Origin: Mycocentrospora acerina
Taxonomy: Eukaryota > Ascomycota > Dothideomycetes > Pleosporales
DNA length: 64,000 nucleotides
Reading direction: 5' to 3'
Assembly (NCBI GenBank): GCA_022701365.1
Contig: JAKUHH010000108.1
Location: 867,821-931,820, forward strand
Shown here: one piece after another, positions 32,324 to 42,999 of the stretch
How positions within the stretch are numbered: the stretch's first letter is position 1
Layout: each line of letters begins with the position of its first letter
The notes under the pieces: generated by a model
Database searches by the model: none
Seen by the model: only the letters and a program-made list of their open reading frames with translations
Told to the model about the DNA's origin: nothing
Position numbers and translations under genes: made by a program

Positions 32324-34028
32324 ATGGATGCACTGCCCACATCATTCCGGCTGCTAGCCGGCCTGCCCTCGCGGATATGCTCAAGACGCCCACTCCCCTC
32401 ACAACTGCGAGCTACCCGCACACTCCCCCCACACTGGCAATTCACAAAGCAGCGAAGATGCATAAGCGCAGTGGCCTCGCGCGCCCCGCCCATTGACCGC
32501 TCAAAGTCCAAGCTCTACAAGGACGCCGACGAAGCCGTTGCAGACATTAAATCCGGCTCTGTGATTCTGAGCGCCGGCTTCGGCCTCTGCGGCGTGGCAG
32601 AAACGCTCATCCAGGCCATGGAGAGGCGCGGCCCCCAGTCCCTGCACTCCCTCACCGCAGTCAGCAACAACGCGGGCATTGAGGGCAAGGGCGGTCTTGC
32701 GCACCTGACCAAGAGTGGACAGGTCAACAAGCTGATTATCAGTTTCTTGGGCAACAACAAGGCGCTGGAGAAGCAGTATCTTAGTGGGGGGATTGAGATT
32801 GATCTCTGTCCGCAGGGGACGCTGGCGGAGAGGCTGCGCGCGGCGGGAGCGGGTATCCCAGCATTCTATACACCAACGGCGGTGGGGACGTTGGTGGAGG
32901 AAGGAAAAATCCCTGTGAGGTTCGATAAAGAAGGGAATGCGGTGGGGTACGGGCAGAAGAGGGAGGTTAGGGAGTTCAAAGGGAAGAAGTTCCTCATGGA
33001 GACGGCGTTGGAGGGAGATGTGGCTATTATTCGGGCACACAAGGCGGATGAGGCGGGGAATTGCGTCTTCAGGTGAGTTCACACACATGGAAATAGACGT
33101 GGAAACAACTTGTAAAAAAAACCAATAACTAACACCGCTCCCCCAAAGATATACCACCAAAGCATTCGGCCCCATCATGGCCAAAGCTGCGCGCCTCACC
33201 ATAGTCGAAGCCGAGGAAATCGTCCCCATTGGCGCCCTAGACCCAAACTCTATTGACCTCCCCGGCATTTTCGTCAACCGCATCGTCCCCGCCACGGCAG
33301 AAAAGCAGATTGAAATCAAGAAACTCGCGCCCTCGCCCAACGACCAACCCTCCGCCTCCGCCAAATCCTCGCACCGCGAACGCATCGCCCGCCGCGCTGC
33401 CAAAGAACTCAAACACGGCTTCTACGTCAACCTGGGCGTCGGGATCCCCACCGCAGCCGCATCGTATGTTCCCGCCGGCGTCAAAGTTTGGCTCCAGAGC
33501 GAAAACGGCATCCTAGGCATGGGCCCCCACCCCACCGCCGACCAACTCGACCCGGACATTGTCAACGCCGGCAAGGAAACCGTCACCCTCCTCCCCGGCG
33601 CATCCACCTTCACCAGCGACGAATCCTTTGGCATGATCCGCGGCGGCCACGTGGACGTCAGCATCCTCGGCGCCCTGCAGGTCAGCGCCTCGGGAGACCT
33701 AGCCAACTACATGGTCCCCGGCAAAGTCTTCAAGGGCATGGGCGGCGCCATGGATCTCGTCGGCAACCCAGACGCCACCAAAGTCGTTGTTGCGACCGAG
33801 CACGTCGCCAAAGACGGGAGTAGCAAAATCGTCCAGGAGTGCGGTCTCCCTCTTACGGGCGCGCGCTGCGTAAGCACCATCATCACGGATTTGTGCGTGT
33901 TTGAGGTAAATAGGGAGAGGGGTGGGTTGACGCTGACGGAGATTGCGGACGGGGTGGACGTGGACGAGGTGCGGCGGAAGACGGACGCGAAGTTTGAGGT
34001 TGCGCCTGATCTGAAGAGTATGGAGTGA
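32324..34028 (+). CDS. Succinyl-CoA:3-ketoacid CoA-transferase, mitochondrial
   Basis: Predicted 542-aa CoA-transferase moving CoA between succinyl-CoA and acetoacetate (family I; in fungi also linked to acetate and propionate use). Exons 32324-33072 and 33149-34028 (76-nt intron, phase 2). An arginine-rich presequence (SRRPLPSQLRATRTLPPHW) points to mitochondria. The alpha part has LSAGFGLCGVAETLI, LTAVSNNAGI and ISFLGNNKALEKQYLSG; the beta part has LGVGIPTAAASYVP and LQSENGILGMGP, whose Glu is the catalytic residue forming the CoA thioester, then GGAMDLVGNP. The two halves are fused in one chain as in eukaryotic SCOT. It ends 322 bp from the converging GMC gene. Confidence 0.95.
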
Positions 34029-34350
34029 GTGAGTAGGGGGAGTTTTTTTGTGGTGGAGATGGGAAGGTTTTGTATATAAAGGGAGAAGACAAGGAGAAGA
34101 TGAAGAGGAGGAGGAGGAAGAAGAAGAAGAAGAAGAAGAAGAAGAAAAGAAAAAGTATAGATGGTTGTCGAAAGAATCAACTAACCGCTGTGCGTAGCTT
34201 TTTAATTTTTGAAATATCTAATGAATAAAAAACCAAACAAAAAATCATTAATCATTCATTTCTCAGATGTGTCGTCGTGTTCTCATGCCAACGTTTGCAC
34301 TCTCCCACTTGCACTCTTTCATCCTCTCCATCAACCAACCCCACAAGGCT
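34029..34350. other. Convergent 3' flanks with GAA repeat
   Basis: Holds a GGA/GAA trinucleotide tract (about 34107-34147), an A-rich run and an AATGAATAAAAAACC poly(A)-like stretch near 34219. No gene seen. Confidence 0.5.
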
Positions 34351-36103
34351 CTACGCCTTCAAAATCCTCTCCACGGCCCTCTCGGCAATAATCATCGTGC
34401 CCATGACGGGATTCGTCGTCAACGGCGCACTAACACTCGCATCCACGACGTACAGATTCTTCATGCCCAGCACGCGCGCATCCCTGTCCACACACGTTCC
34501 GATCCGACAACTGCTACTCCAATGCTGCACGTTGCCCTTCGTATACGCCGTGTCGCTTGCGACCCAGGCGGTCAGCTCGTCGAGGGTAGAGTTGCGCGCA
34601 ATGTTCAGCGGGGTGAGGTCTTTGGGGAGTGCGGCGAAGATGGTGTGGATGAAGGTTGCGACTGCGCGGGCGTCGCGGGGGTCCGAGTAGAAGAAGTTGG
34701 AGGAAGGGGTGGCGATGCCCCGTGAGTTGAGGTTGACGCGGCCAAAGGAGCGGAGGCCAGAGGTACCGTAGACGTTGAGCGTGATGGTCGTGTTGGAGGT
34801 GAAGTCTATGGCGCCTGAGGAGTCGATGGTGCCCTGGCAGCCGACGGGGGGGCTGCCGTTGGCTTGGGGGATAAAGTCCCAGAAGGCGCTGGTTTGTGAG
34901 GCGAAGGAGTAGGGGCCGGAGCGGTGGTTGAGGTAGAGGGAGCGGTCCGCGGGGAGGGGGGAGGTGTAGTTGTATTCGTACGAGGAGATGCGGGGGGAGG
35001 AGAGCTCGATGAAGGTGTTTGGGTTGTCGAAGACTTTGTCGCCGACGGCAGTGTTGTTGATCCAGTCCGTGGGGGAGAGGGTGAGGTTGCCTGCGGCGGA
35101 GAGCTGGGTGAGGGTCGAGGCTGGGCCGATGCCAGACCACATGAGGAGCTGAGGGCTGAGGAGCGTGCCGCCCGACAGAATCACCCGGCCTTTGGGTTTG
35201 ATGCAGATGTTGTAGGGCGAGGTGGAGGTGCGGTTGGAGACTTGCACGCCGGTTGCCGTGTCGCCGTCACGTAGCACGCGGATTACCTTTGTGCCTGTCA
35301 TGAAGGAGAAGTTGCGACGGGACAGTGCGGATTGGAGGTATGTTTTCACAGGGCCGCTGCGCTGGCCGTCTTGGTAGTTGTAGACAGGGTGGCCAAACAC
35401 CTTTGTCCGCGACATTTTGGATGGGTTGTCGTTGAGCCCGACTTCCTTGTACCCTGCGCCACTGACGAGCCATTCTTTCGCTATTTCGAACCCACTTTGC
35501 AGGTAGCGTTTCCCATCTACAGAGGGATTGTCGGTAAAGGGCTGTTTGGAGCGGAGTTTGGAAATCGCGCTCTGCATGTCCGCATTCTTCCATCCAGAGG
35601 GGAAGTAGAGGTCCCAGTCGGATGCCGGGGGTTGGAAGAAGAGTCCTGCATTGATGGCTGTGTTGCCTCCTACCGTGCATCCTTGGAATGCGTTGACAAT
35701 GTCTGAGCTGCACGTGAGGTTTGTAGGGGTGGAGAAGATGGACTTGTAGAGGCCAGGGACGTCGACACGGCTGAGATCTGTACCATTGAGCCACTCTGGT
35801 CGTTCCTCGCCCCCTGTGATGTGGTAGGATGGCCCACCCTGTTCGAGGAGTAGAGTCTTCTTCCCGGCTTCACTCATGCGGTCCGCAACCACGATACCCG
35901 CCGGTCCGGAGCCTATGGTGGGTTCGTTAATGATCTACATCTCGAGTATACGCTTGGCTTGGTTCTATCCCAGCAGCAATATATAAGATGAACATACCGA
36001 CAACAATGACATCGTACCCACTCCCGTAAGAACAATCTTGACACACAACCGTGCCCGCAATAAGTGTAAGCGGGACTAGTACCTTCCAAGCTTGCCGTGC
36101 CAT
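34351..36103 (-). CDS. Secreted GMC oxidoreductase, CDH flavodomain type
   Basis: Predicted 555-aa FAD enzyme with a signal peptide (MARQAWKVLVPLTLIAGTVV, cleavage near residue 22). Exons in transcript order: 36103-35998 and 35912-34351. The junction rebuilds the FAD Rossmann motif DVIVVGGSGPAG. Further GMC marks: TLLLEQGGPSY, GCTVGGNTAINAG, GRVILSGGTLLSPQLLMWSG, VQHWSSSCRIG (active-site His) and LYVVDASVSAPLTTNPVMGT (second catalytic residue, Asn). The pattern is closest to the dehydrogenase domain of cellobiose dehydrogenase, without the N-terminal cytochrome and without a C-terminal CBM1. Such proteins oxidise sugars or related alcohols outside the cell; the substrate and electron acceptor are unknown. 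A substrate outside oligosaccharides is possible. Confidence 0.88.
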
Positions 36104-37422
36104 TGTGACGTTGTGCTAGTTATAACGAGGCTGTGAATGCAGACGCAACCAAGACGACTTGACAAGATGCAATCTTACGGAGCGATGGATGTGCGAATCC
36201 ATTGCGGGCAAATGGCATTATATCTCTACTTCGAGGTTGCATGAGATTACATCAGAGGCGGAAGAATCAACTCATCCGCATTGCCTAGTGATGTCGCATT
36301 TGGGGTCCAGTACGACAGTCGAGGCGATAGTCCGTGCACAACCCTTAAAATATCCTTCCACCAGCTAGCCTCGGAGGTCTGGGATGAATCTCCGCAAAGG
36401 CGTAGAAATGCCCCGAGCAGCAACAACACACAATCTTATCGGCACCGTGTGATAAGTCCAGTCATTACCGAGATCTTTATATCGGTAGCTGAATGGACTA
36501 GGGTCCGCCTCACACAACACATGGTAGCTGAAAAGGCCAATCTTCAGCTCTTCAGCCCTCAGGTTCTTTGTCTTATTTCCCAAGCCTTGCTAGCTCAAAA
36601 ACGACGTGCTAGTCGATGTATTTCCGTTCGGGAGGCTTAGTGTGCGGCCTTTGCTGGCCATCTGGTGCAACATGTGACCTCACCAGCCGGTGAGTTCAGG
36701 TCGAGCTTCATAAGAGACCGTTAGGCTACCGGAAGTCAGCCCTCGATCTGGCGATTGCGGAACCAGCCGTGGGTAACACGGAAGGCGTCACAGACCATCA
36801 GAGAAGACATCAACAGCGGAAACAACACTAGCCAGCCCTATATCCTCACGCCACTTTGAAACGAAATGTCAGTCCGACATGGATCAATCCAATCTGCTAC
36901 GCTTGGGGCTTTGCAAAATTATTCGGCCGTGCAGAAAGGGATCGTTGGTGAAGAGTACGTTTAAGGAAGTTGACTTACGTGTTACATGCTTCTATTGGCC
37001 AGACTCGTTCCCCCACGTACCCAATGCTCCTATGTACCTTGAACTAATCTTCGGCGGCACAAGTTCTGATCGGACCTTCTATTCCCTATATCAAAAAAAT
37101 CAATCATAGCATCCGGGAGCAACGTGGAGACACGGCTCACAGACATGGTTGAGCCGCATGTTAGTGTTCCGAAGATTATGCACTGACAACGCCCTTGGGA
37201 TTGGACGAGGCCCATCTGCGACAAAGAGGAGTCGGGCCTTAAGCATGTGTGTTGGAAACAGAGTTCGGGTCACTTTGCCAAAGTTGATACTCGAACAACC
37301 CCATGCCATGAGTCGTGTTTGTCACACACCGTCTCCATTGCTAATGACTTTGAGCAACCTCCCTTCTCTTGCGGGGTGAGCAAACCTGTCAAGGTACCCG
37401 GAAAACCCACCAAGTTCTAGTC
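36104..37422. other. Intergenic, 1.3 kb
   Basis: The divergent upstream region of the GMC gene and the rhodopsin-like gene. Only short frames without domain character; no gene seen. Confidence 0.4.
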
Positions 37423-38711
37423 ATGCCGCCTCACTACTCTCTATTTATTGGTATAGAAGTCACAACGCTGAGTATTGCGTTGACCTGCTTCACGCTTCGA
37501 CTTGGCAATCGAATCGTGAAGAAGCTAATCACAGTGGTAAGAGCGTCTGAGCACTGCTTCTGAGTATTGATTGTAACGAACGACTGAACAGTACGATGGC
37601 ATCCTCATCTTTGCGACAATCATGTCAATCGTCATGACAAGTATGGTATTTCGGCTCTACCACCTAAGTTACGGCAGTAAAAATACTCCAAAAGAGAATT
37701 CCACACCCATCGGAGTACTGAGCTTGACTTTGTTCTCAATGTTCCCCTTGTGCTACAGTCTGATTCGTATTTCGATTCTCCTTACCTACCTGAAGCTTTT
37801 CCCAGCGAGGACGAATCGATGGCTTTGTTGGGGGTTATGCGTTGCACAGCTCATCTATTCGCTATGGGCAGGTCTTACTACTGCATTACAATGCAAGTAC
37901 GTCTCTCATTTCTTTTTAAGCCTACTTATAAGTAGATATACTAACCAGGAGTTTTAGGCCAATCGAAAGCTACTGGACCTTTGCGGCGGGTAGAAAATGC
38001 ACCGATCCGAAGAATCAGGACATTGCTATCCTGATTCTCAACAGTTCCTTTGACCTGATCACTTATATCTGGCCTGTGCAGTATCTGTACAAACTGAATA
38101 TGCCTTTGAAGAGCCGGATGGAGTTGATTATTGCGTTTGGCATCGGCATTTTGTGAGTGGCATCAACGCTTTTGGGTAGGAATTACCATACTAACTCATG
38201 TAGCAATCTGGGTTTGAGCTTCGGAAGACTCGTCCTCTTGGTAGTCATGTACAGAACAGAAGACTACTACCGCTACGGCATTTGGGGGATTATGATCATT
38301 ATTGTAGAATCCCAGTGAGTCTTAGTGAATACCGTCTCCGGCATTCGGAAGCCTAACCCACACAGTGTCGGCATTATTTGCGCTTGTCTCCCATATCTAC
38401 GTTTTATATTCGAATTCGTCTTCTCCACCTACCTCAGTAAAATCACCACCCTATTTAGCTCAAAAAGCCAGACCAAGTCGAAATCCATGGACCCCAATCA
38501 AAACGTGCACCCGTTCGAACAGTTGGACAAGAACAGAGATCGCAAGATAGCACGGCAGACAGATATTGAGTTCGAGACTTTTCATGTGCAGGAGTCACAG
38601 GATGAATTGCATCCAGCAACTGGCGACGCAAAGGGAGATGCAAGCACTCGGAGTGTTTGGAGTGGCTCGTCGGCTAATTCACGTACCAATCGGCCTGGGA
38701 CTGCATTATGA
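37423..38711 (+). CDS. Seven-TM rhodopsin-like (PTH11-related) fungal protein
   Basis: Predicted 356-aa integral membrane protein. Five exons, 37423-37536, 37592-37896, 37958-38152, 38204-38314 and 38366-38711, all join in frame. Seven hydrophobic segments are visible: FIGIEVTTLSIALTCF; ILIFATIMSIVMTSMV; LTLFSMFPLCYSLIRISILL; WLCWGLCVAQLIYSLWAGL; AILILNSSFDLITYIWPV; MELIIAFGIGIFNLGLSFG; GIICACLPYLRFIFEFVF. The CKPIESYW motif after TM4 and the DLITYIWPV region are hallmarks of the fungal rhodopsin-fold family (DUF-type, PTH11-like). There is no CFEM domain and no retinal-binding Lys signature. The tail is long, polar and Ser-rich. The family includes PTH11, a surface-sensing receptor of plant pathogens, but most members are uncharacterised; signalling is an inference. 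Confidence 0.85.
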
Positions 38712-41535
38712 GAATAAGCAAGAGCTCAACTATTTGAAGTGAAATTTAAAAGCGTAATTAATGAGTCTGCCGTAGACCTTGACAGACATTTCGTATAATT
38801 GAATTATGATGGCTGACATGATCAATGCTTGTGGGCAAATTTTTTCAGACTCTTCATCTATTCACTCGGCTTTATCGGTGTTCTTATCATTACTTACCAC
38901 TTTTTTAGCAAATAGTTCAGTTCTTACCACGTCTTATCATTACTTGTTTCTCGGTTGGTTTCCTCAACAAACCGTCTGAGAGCTGTGATAGTATAGAGTC
39001 GTTGATTCTTTTGGTGTAGTAGAAACTCAACCTACGTTACACAAGAATACGCAAAAAGGAACAAAGTATTCACTCTTTCTCAAACTGTTGATACCGACCC
39101 CAAATTGCGTTAGCCCGACGAACAATCTTTATCATCACACCGCATTCATTCCAGGCGCACAGGGACCTCAACTTTGGCATCAATATCAACTGAACCTGCA
39201 ATGTCAAGTATGCGACCGTTTAATCTGAGATACTCTTACTTTACACAAGATGTAGAAGGTCAGTTTGTGCAAAACTGGGTTCGTATACTCAAGCTTCTTG
39301 ATGCGCTGTTAAACTTTCAAGCATGACAGTAATCGTTTGAAGAAATGCCAGCGCTCATTTTGTGTACGCAACGAACACCAGTCTGATTAGTATTCGATCG
39401 ATTAAAGAAAAGGGAGAACGATCTACATCATAGATTGCGGGACCTATTACTTCTAAAGCCGAGCTTACCAAGAACATTAATTGTGTGGCAACTAATATAT
39501 GCACGGAGCTGAAGCAGATCAATGATATTGCACGAGCTTTCTACTACGCCGAATCGTCACAAGCCAAGATTCCCCACAATTTGTGGTTCAACATTGAAGT
39601 CTGGAGTCCTTTTTAGTCCTGAAAACTTCAAAAGGAGGCTCAAGCGCTACCGTCACTTATGATTTCGCCCTTACTTGGGAGAGACTTGCTCAGTAAGCGT
39701 TCACTCTTGAATCGAAACATAACCTGCGTCTAGGCCGCTGTTCAAAGGTGCAAAGAACCAAAAGACTCGAATGTAAAGGGGCCAAAAATCTCGCATTTTA
39801 ATATTCAAAGACAACCAAGCCGGAGTAAGCGATCGGAATACCTTATCCGGTCCGATCTAATATGCACTGATTTTACATATCTTTTCTAGAAAGGGAGGTT
39901 TCTCGGGGGACAAGCATAACCGATTTTATACGAGAATATACGCATCGCATTTATCCATGCTGGATATCTTGACCGCATTGGTTTCAAGCCGAGGGCTATA
40001 TTGATGTCAAGTAAGCTTGAAGATACATAGTATGATGGAAGAGAATTTGAAGCGCAAAATCCACTCAACTCGAAGCCAGCAAGCATCGACCAAACAATGA
40101 AATCTTCAATCTTTGATTCCAGTTTTGGTTACAGACAGTGTTAGGTACAATCAGATTGTATCAACTAAGCGCACCCCTATCCGAGTGTCTGGTAGCTTCA
40201 ATCCAAGAATCCAAGTTTATGAGACAGCAGATGTGATCGGGCCAGGCACATCCATTGGCTCAGAAACCTAAAAGGCAGATTGCACATCCTAACACTCAAT
40301 CACAAGCTACTGGCGAACACGGCCTCTCCCGACAGACACGCACTATCATCAACGACGATTTAGTTTCAGCGAATTGAATAATAAAAGACAGTACCTCCAG
40401 ACTTTTCTTTACTCCTCGGTTTCAAATCTACCCTAGCAATCACCACCTCAAGTTCTGTGACACACTACGCTTAGGAATAAAATTAAAACGCTTGAAGAGA
40501 GAAATGACACACTTACAGAGAGAGAGAGATACAATCCCTCGCAAGTTGCATTTTTGAGCTAGGATAGAAGCTAAGAGGGTGATGTTATTCTGTCAATGAA
40601 TTACACCCAGAACCAGAATATTTCCCTTCAAATACAGATTCTGACATATGATGTTGAAAGTCAAATTCAGGAGATGGCCTCTACGGGATGGTGGCTGAAG
40701 AAAGTTAAGGAACTTGAGAGGGCGCATACGAAAGTGTGTCAGCCTGTCAATGCTGAAGGGAGTGACGGCCAAACATATTGGTTATGGAACCAACAAAGTT
40801 CTTGCTGAGCTGGAAATAAGGATTGAATATGCGAGGAATTTTGGTCTCAAGGTTAGTCGAGGAGTGTGTGTGATTTACTGGTATTTCTGAGGTGCCACAT
40901 GACTGAGGCAAGACATTAGAAAGAATACGTGTTGGACATGGAAATGGGCGTCATGGTCTCACACAGGGGGTATTTGTGTCTTTAAATTGTCAATAGCGCG
41001 CTCGTCAGCGTTTTTGGGAATGTAGGACATGTTTGCAAGGTAGTATTTGCCGGGATGATTCGGAGGATGTCAAGAACCCTGGGGATTGGGGATATGCTGT
41101 GCACGCACAAGACGACAACACTGAACATGTGTACGAATTACCATTAACTTTTGTTCTCTGGAACAATCATTTTGCAAGAGTTATTGCAAATCTACCAACG
41201 TGACCCAGAACAGCAATGACGAAGCTTGTTCAATTCTTGGATGACAGTTCGATCAGATTGCCTGTCGACAAGTCAAGACGCGGCCAAATTCAGAGCGGCC
41301 GTAGCTGGCGGTTGGAAAAGGGCAACACCAACCATCAACGAAACGACGGCCATGGCAATCCCACACCTCATGCATTCTGTAATGTTGTAGTGTGCGTGCA
41401 GGGTGGTGCAGCGATATCTTGGCGCGCCAAATCGCTAGTGGCTCGCTTAGCTCGAGGAGCGATTTTGGATTCCACACACGAGGGCTTCGTCTTCACGGCA
41501 CTCAATCGCTCTCTACACCACACAACACCGTCGCC
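38712..41535. other. AT-rich gene-empty stretch, 2.8 kb
   Basis: No supported gene. The sequence is AT-rich with frequent stops in all frames. A 14-bp direct repeat TCTTATCATTACTT occurs at 38882 and 38932. An AG-dinucleotide tract lies near 40520. The last 300 bp, less AT-rich, form the uL2 promoter and leader. It looks like decayed repeat DNA; no transposon ends or domains are recognised. Confidence 0.45.
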
Positions 41536-42602
41536 ATGGGTAGGGTTATTCGCAACCAACGTAAGGGTCGCGGCTCCATCTTCACGGCCAACACCCGCTT
41601 GAACAAGGCCCCCGCCCAGTTCCGTGTGCTCGACTACGTACGTCCGCCGCCCGCCGCACCGCGACAGCAACAGAGACCGTGGGAATGGAGGGCTAACAGG
41701 CACAGTCTGAGCGCAATGGTTACATCCGCGGTGTCGTGAAGGAGATTGTCCACGATTCCGGTCGTGGTGAGTACCCGGCACAGGACCTGCACTTTTGGGC
41801 CCTCGACTGACGATTTCACAGGCGCTCCTCTCGCCAGGGTCACTTTCCGCAACGTACGAAGTCCTGCTCCGACCGCCACCTGAATGCGACGCTCACAGAC
41901 TCTGCAGCCATACCGATTCAAGCACAACACCGAGACGTTCATCGCCAACGAGGGCATGTACACTGGCCAGGTCAGTTTGAACGAGCACCGCGCACTGCGC
42001 ACTTGGGAGGTCATTTTGGGGCTGACTGTGGACAAAGTTCATCTACGCCGGAAAGAACGCCGCTCTCACCATCGGCAACATCCTGCCCCTCCACGCCGTC
42101 CCTGAGGGTACCGTCCTCACCAACGTCGAGGACAAGAACGGTGACCGTGGTGCGCTCGGCCGTACCTCCGGTAACTACGTGACCGTCATCGGCCACAACC
42201 CCGATGAGGGCAAGACCCGTGTCAAGCTCCCATCTGGTGCCAAGAAGGTCCTCCCCAGCTCGTGCCGTGGTATGGTTGGTATCGTTGCTGGTGGTGGCCG
42301 AACAGACAAGCCCCTCCTCAAGGCCTCGCGTGCTAAGCATAAGGTGCGCTCTCTCCTCCTTGTTGCACTCACACAAACAGCCACTGACCTCGTTCTTCTA
42401 GTTCGCTGCCAAGCGCAACAGCTGGCCCAGGACTCGTGGTGTTGCCATGAACCCCGTCGACCATCCCCACGGTGGTGGTAACCACCAGCATATCGGTAAA
42501 GCGTCGACCATCTCCCGATACGCCGCACAGGGTCAAAAGGCCGGTCTCATCGCCGCCAGGAGGACGGGTCTGCTCCGTGGTACACAGAAGACCAAGGATT
42601 AG
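41536..42602 (+). CDS. rpl2: 60S ribosomal protein L2 (uL2)
   Basis: Predicted 254-aa large-subunit protein uL2 (yeast L2, human RPL8), near the peptidyl-transferase centre. Six exons, 41536-41637, 41706-41766, 41822-41853, 41908-41970, 42038-42343 and 42402-42602, join in frame and give exactly the yeast length. Diagnostic segments: [71 protein letters not shown] and [17 protein letters not shown], the last being the universally conserved active-site loop. Introns crowd the 5' half and one exon is only 32 nt, common in ribosomal protein genes of filamentous fungi. Confidence 0.97.
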
Positions 42603-42999
42603 AGTGCTTGATATGGTGGCGTCGATGTGGGTCATGGACAATGATGCGGTCGGTTATTCTCTCCAGGCCTTTCTATGCTGGAGGCCGGGCGTTATTACGA
42701 AACTTCTCGGCAAGCTAGGCTTTTCACGGCTTGCATGCATGATGGGTTCATAGGGAATGTGATTCCGAAAAATGCATCTGGTCTGCACTCTGGAAATGTG
42801 ATATGATTCAATCAACAAATCCAACCCAATCAGTCCCTGTTTTCCAGTCGTCTGTGAGCTTCACGTGTCTCCGGCCACTTTTGTAATTGTACGTAGTGGC
42901 AAATCCATTTGTACGAATTCTCGATCGGCTATTTTATGCACGACCAAACCATGTCAGATAGCCTTGTCACTTCACATATCTTTTAGCCCTGCAAGGACT
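42603..42999. other. Convergent 3' flanks of uL2 and APC4 genes
   Basis: No gene seen; 3' UTR sequence of two converging genes. Confidence 0.45.

Noticed and set aside
32501..33412. 303-codon minus-strand frame
   Set aside because: Antisense to SCOT, spans its intron, no family similarity.
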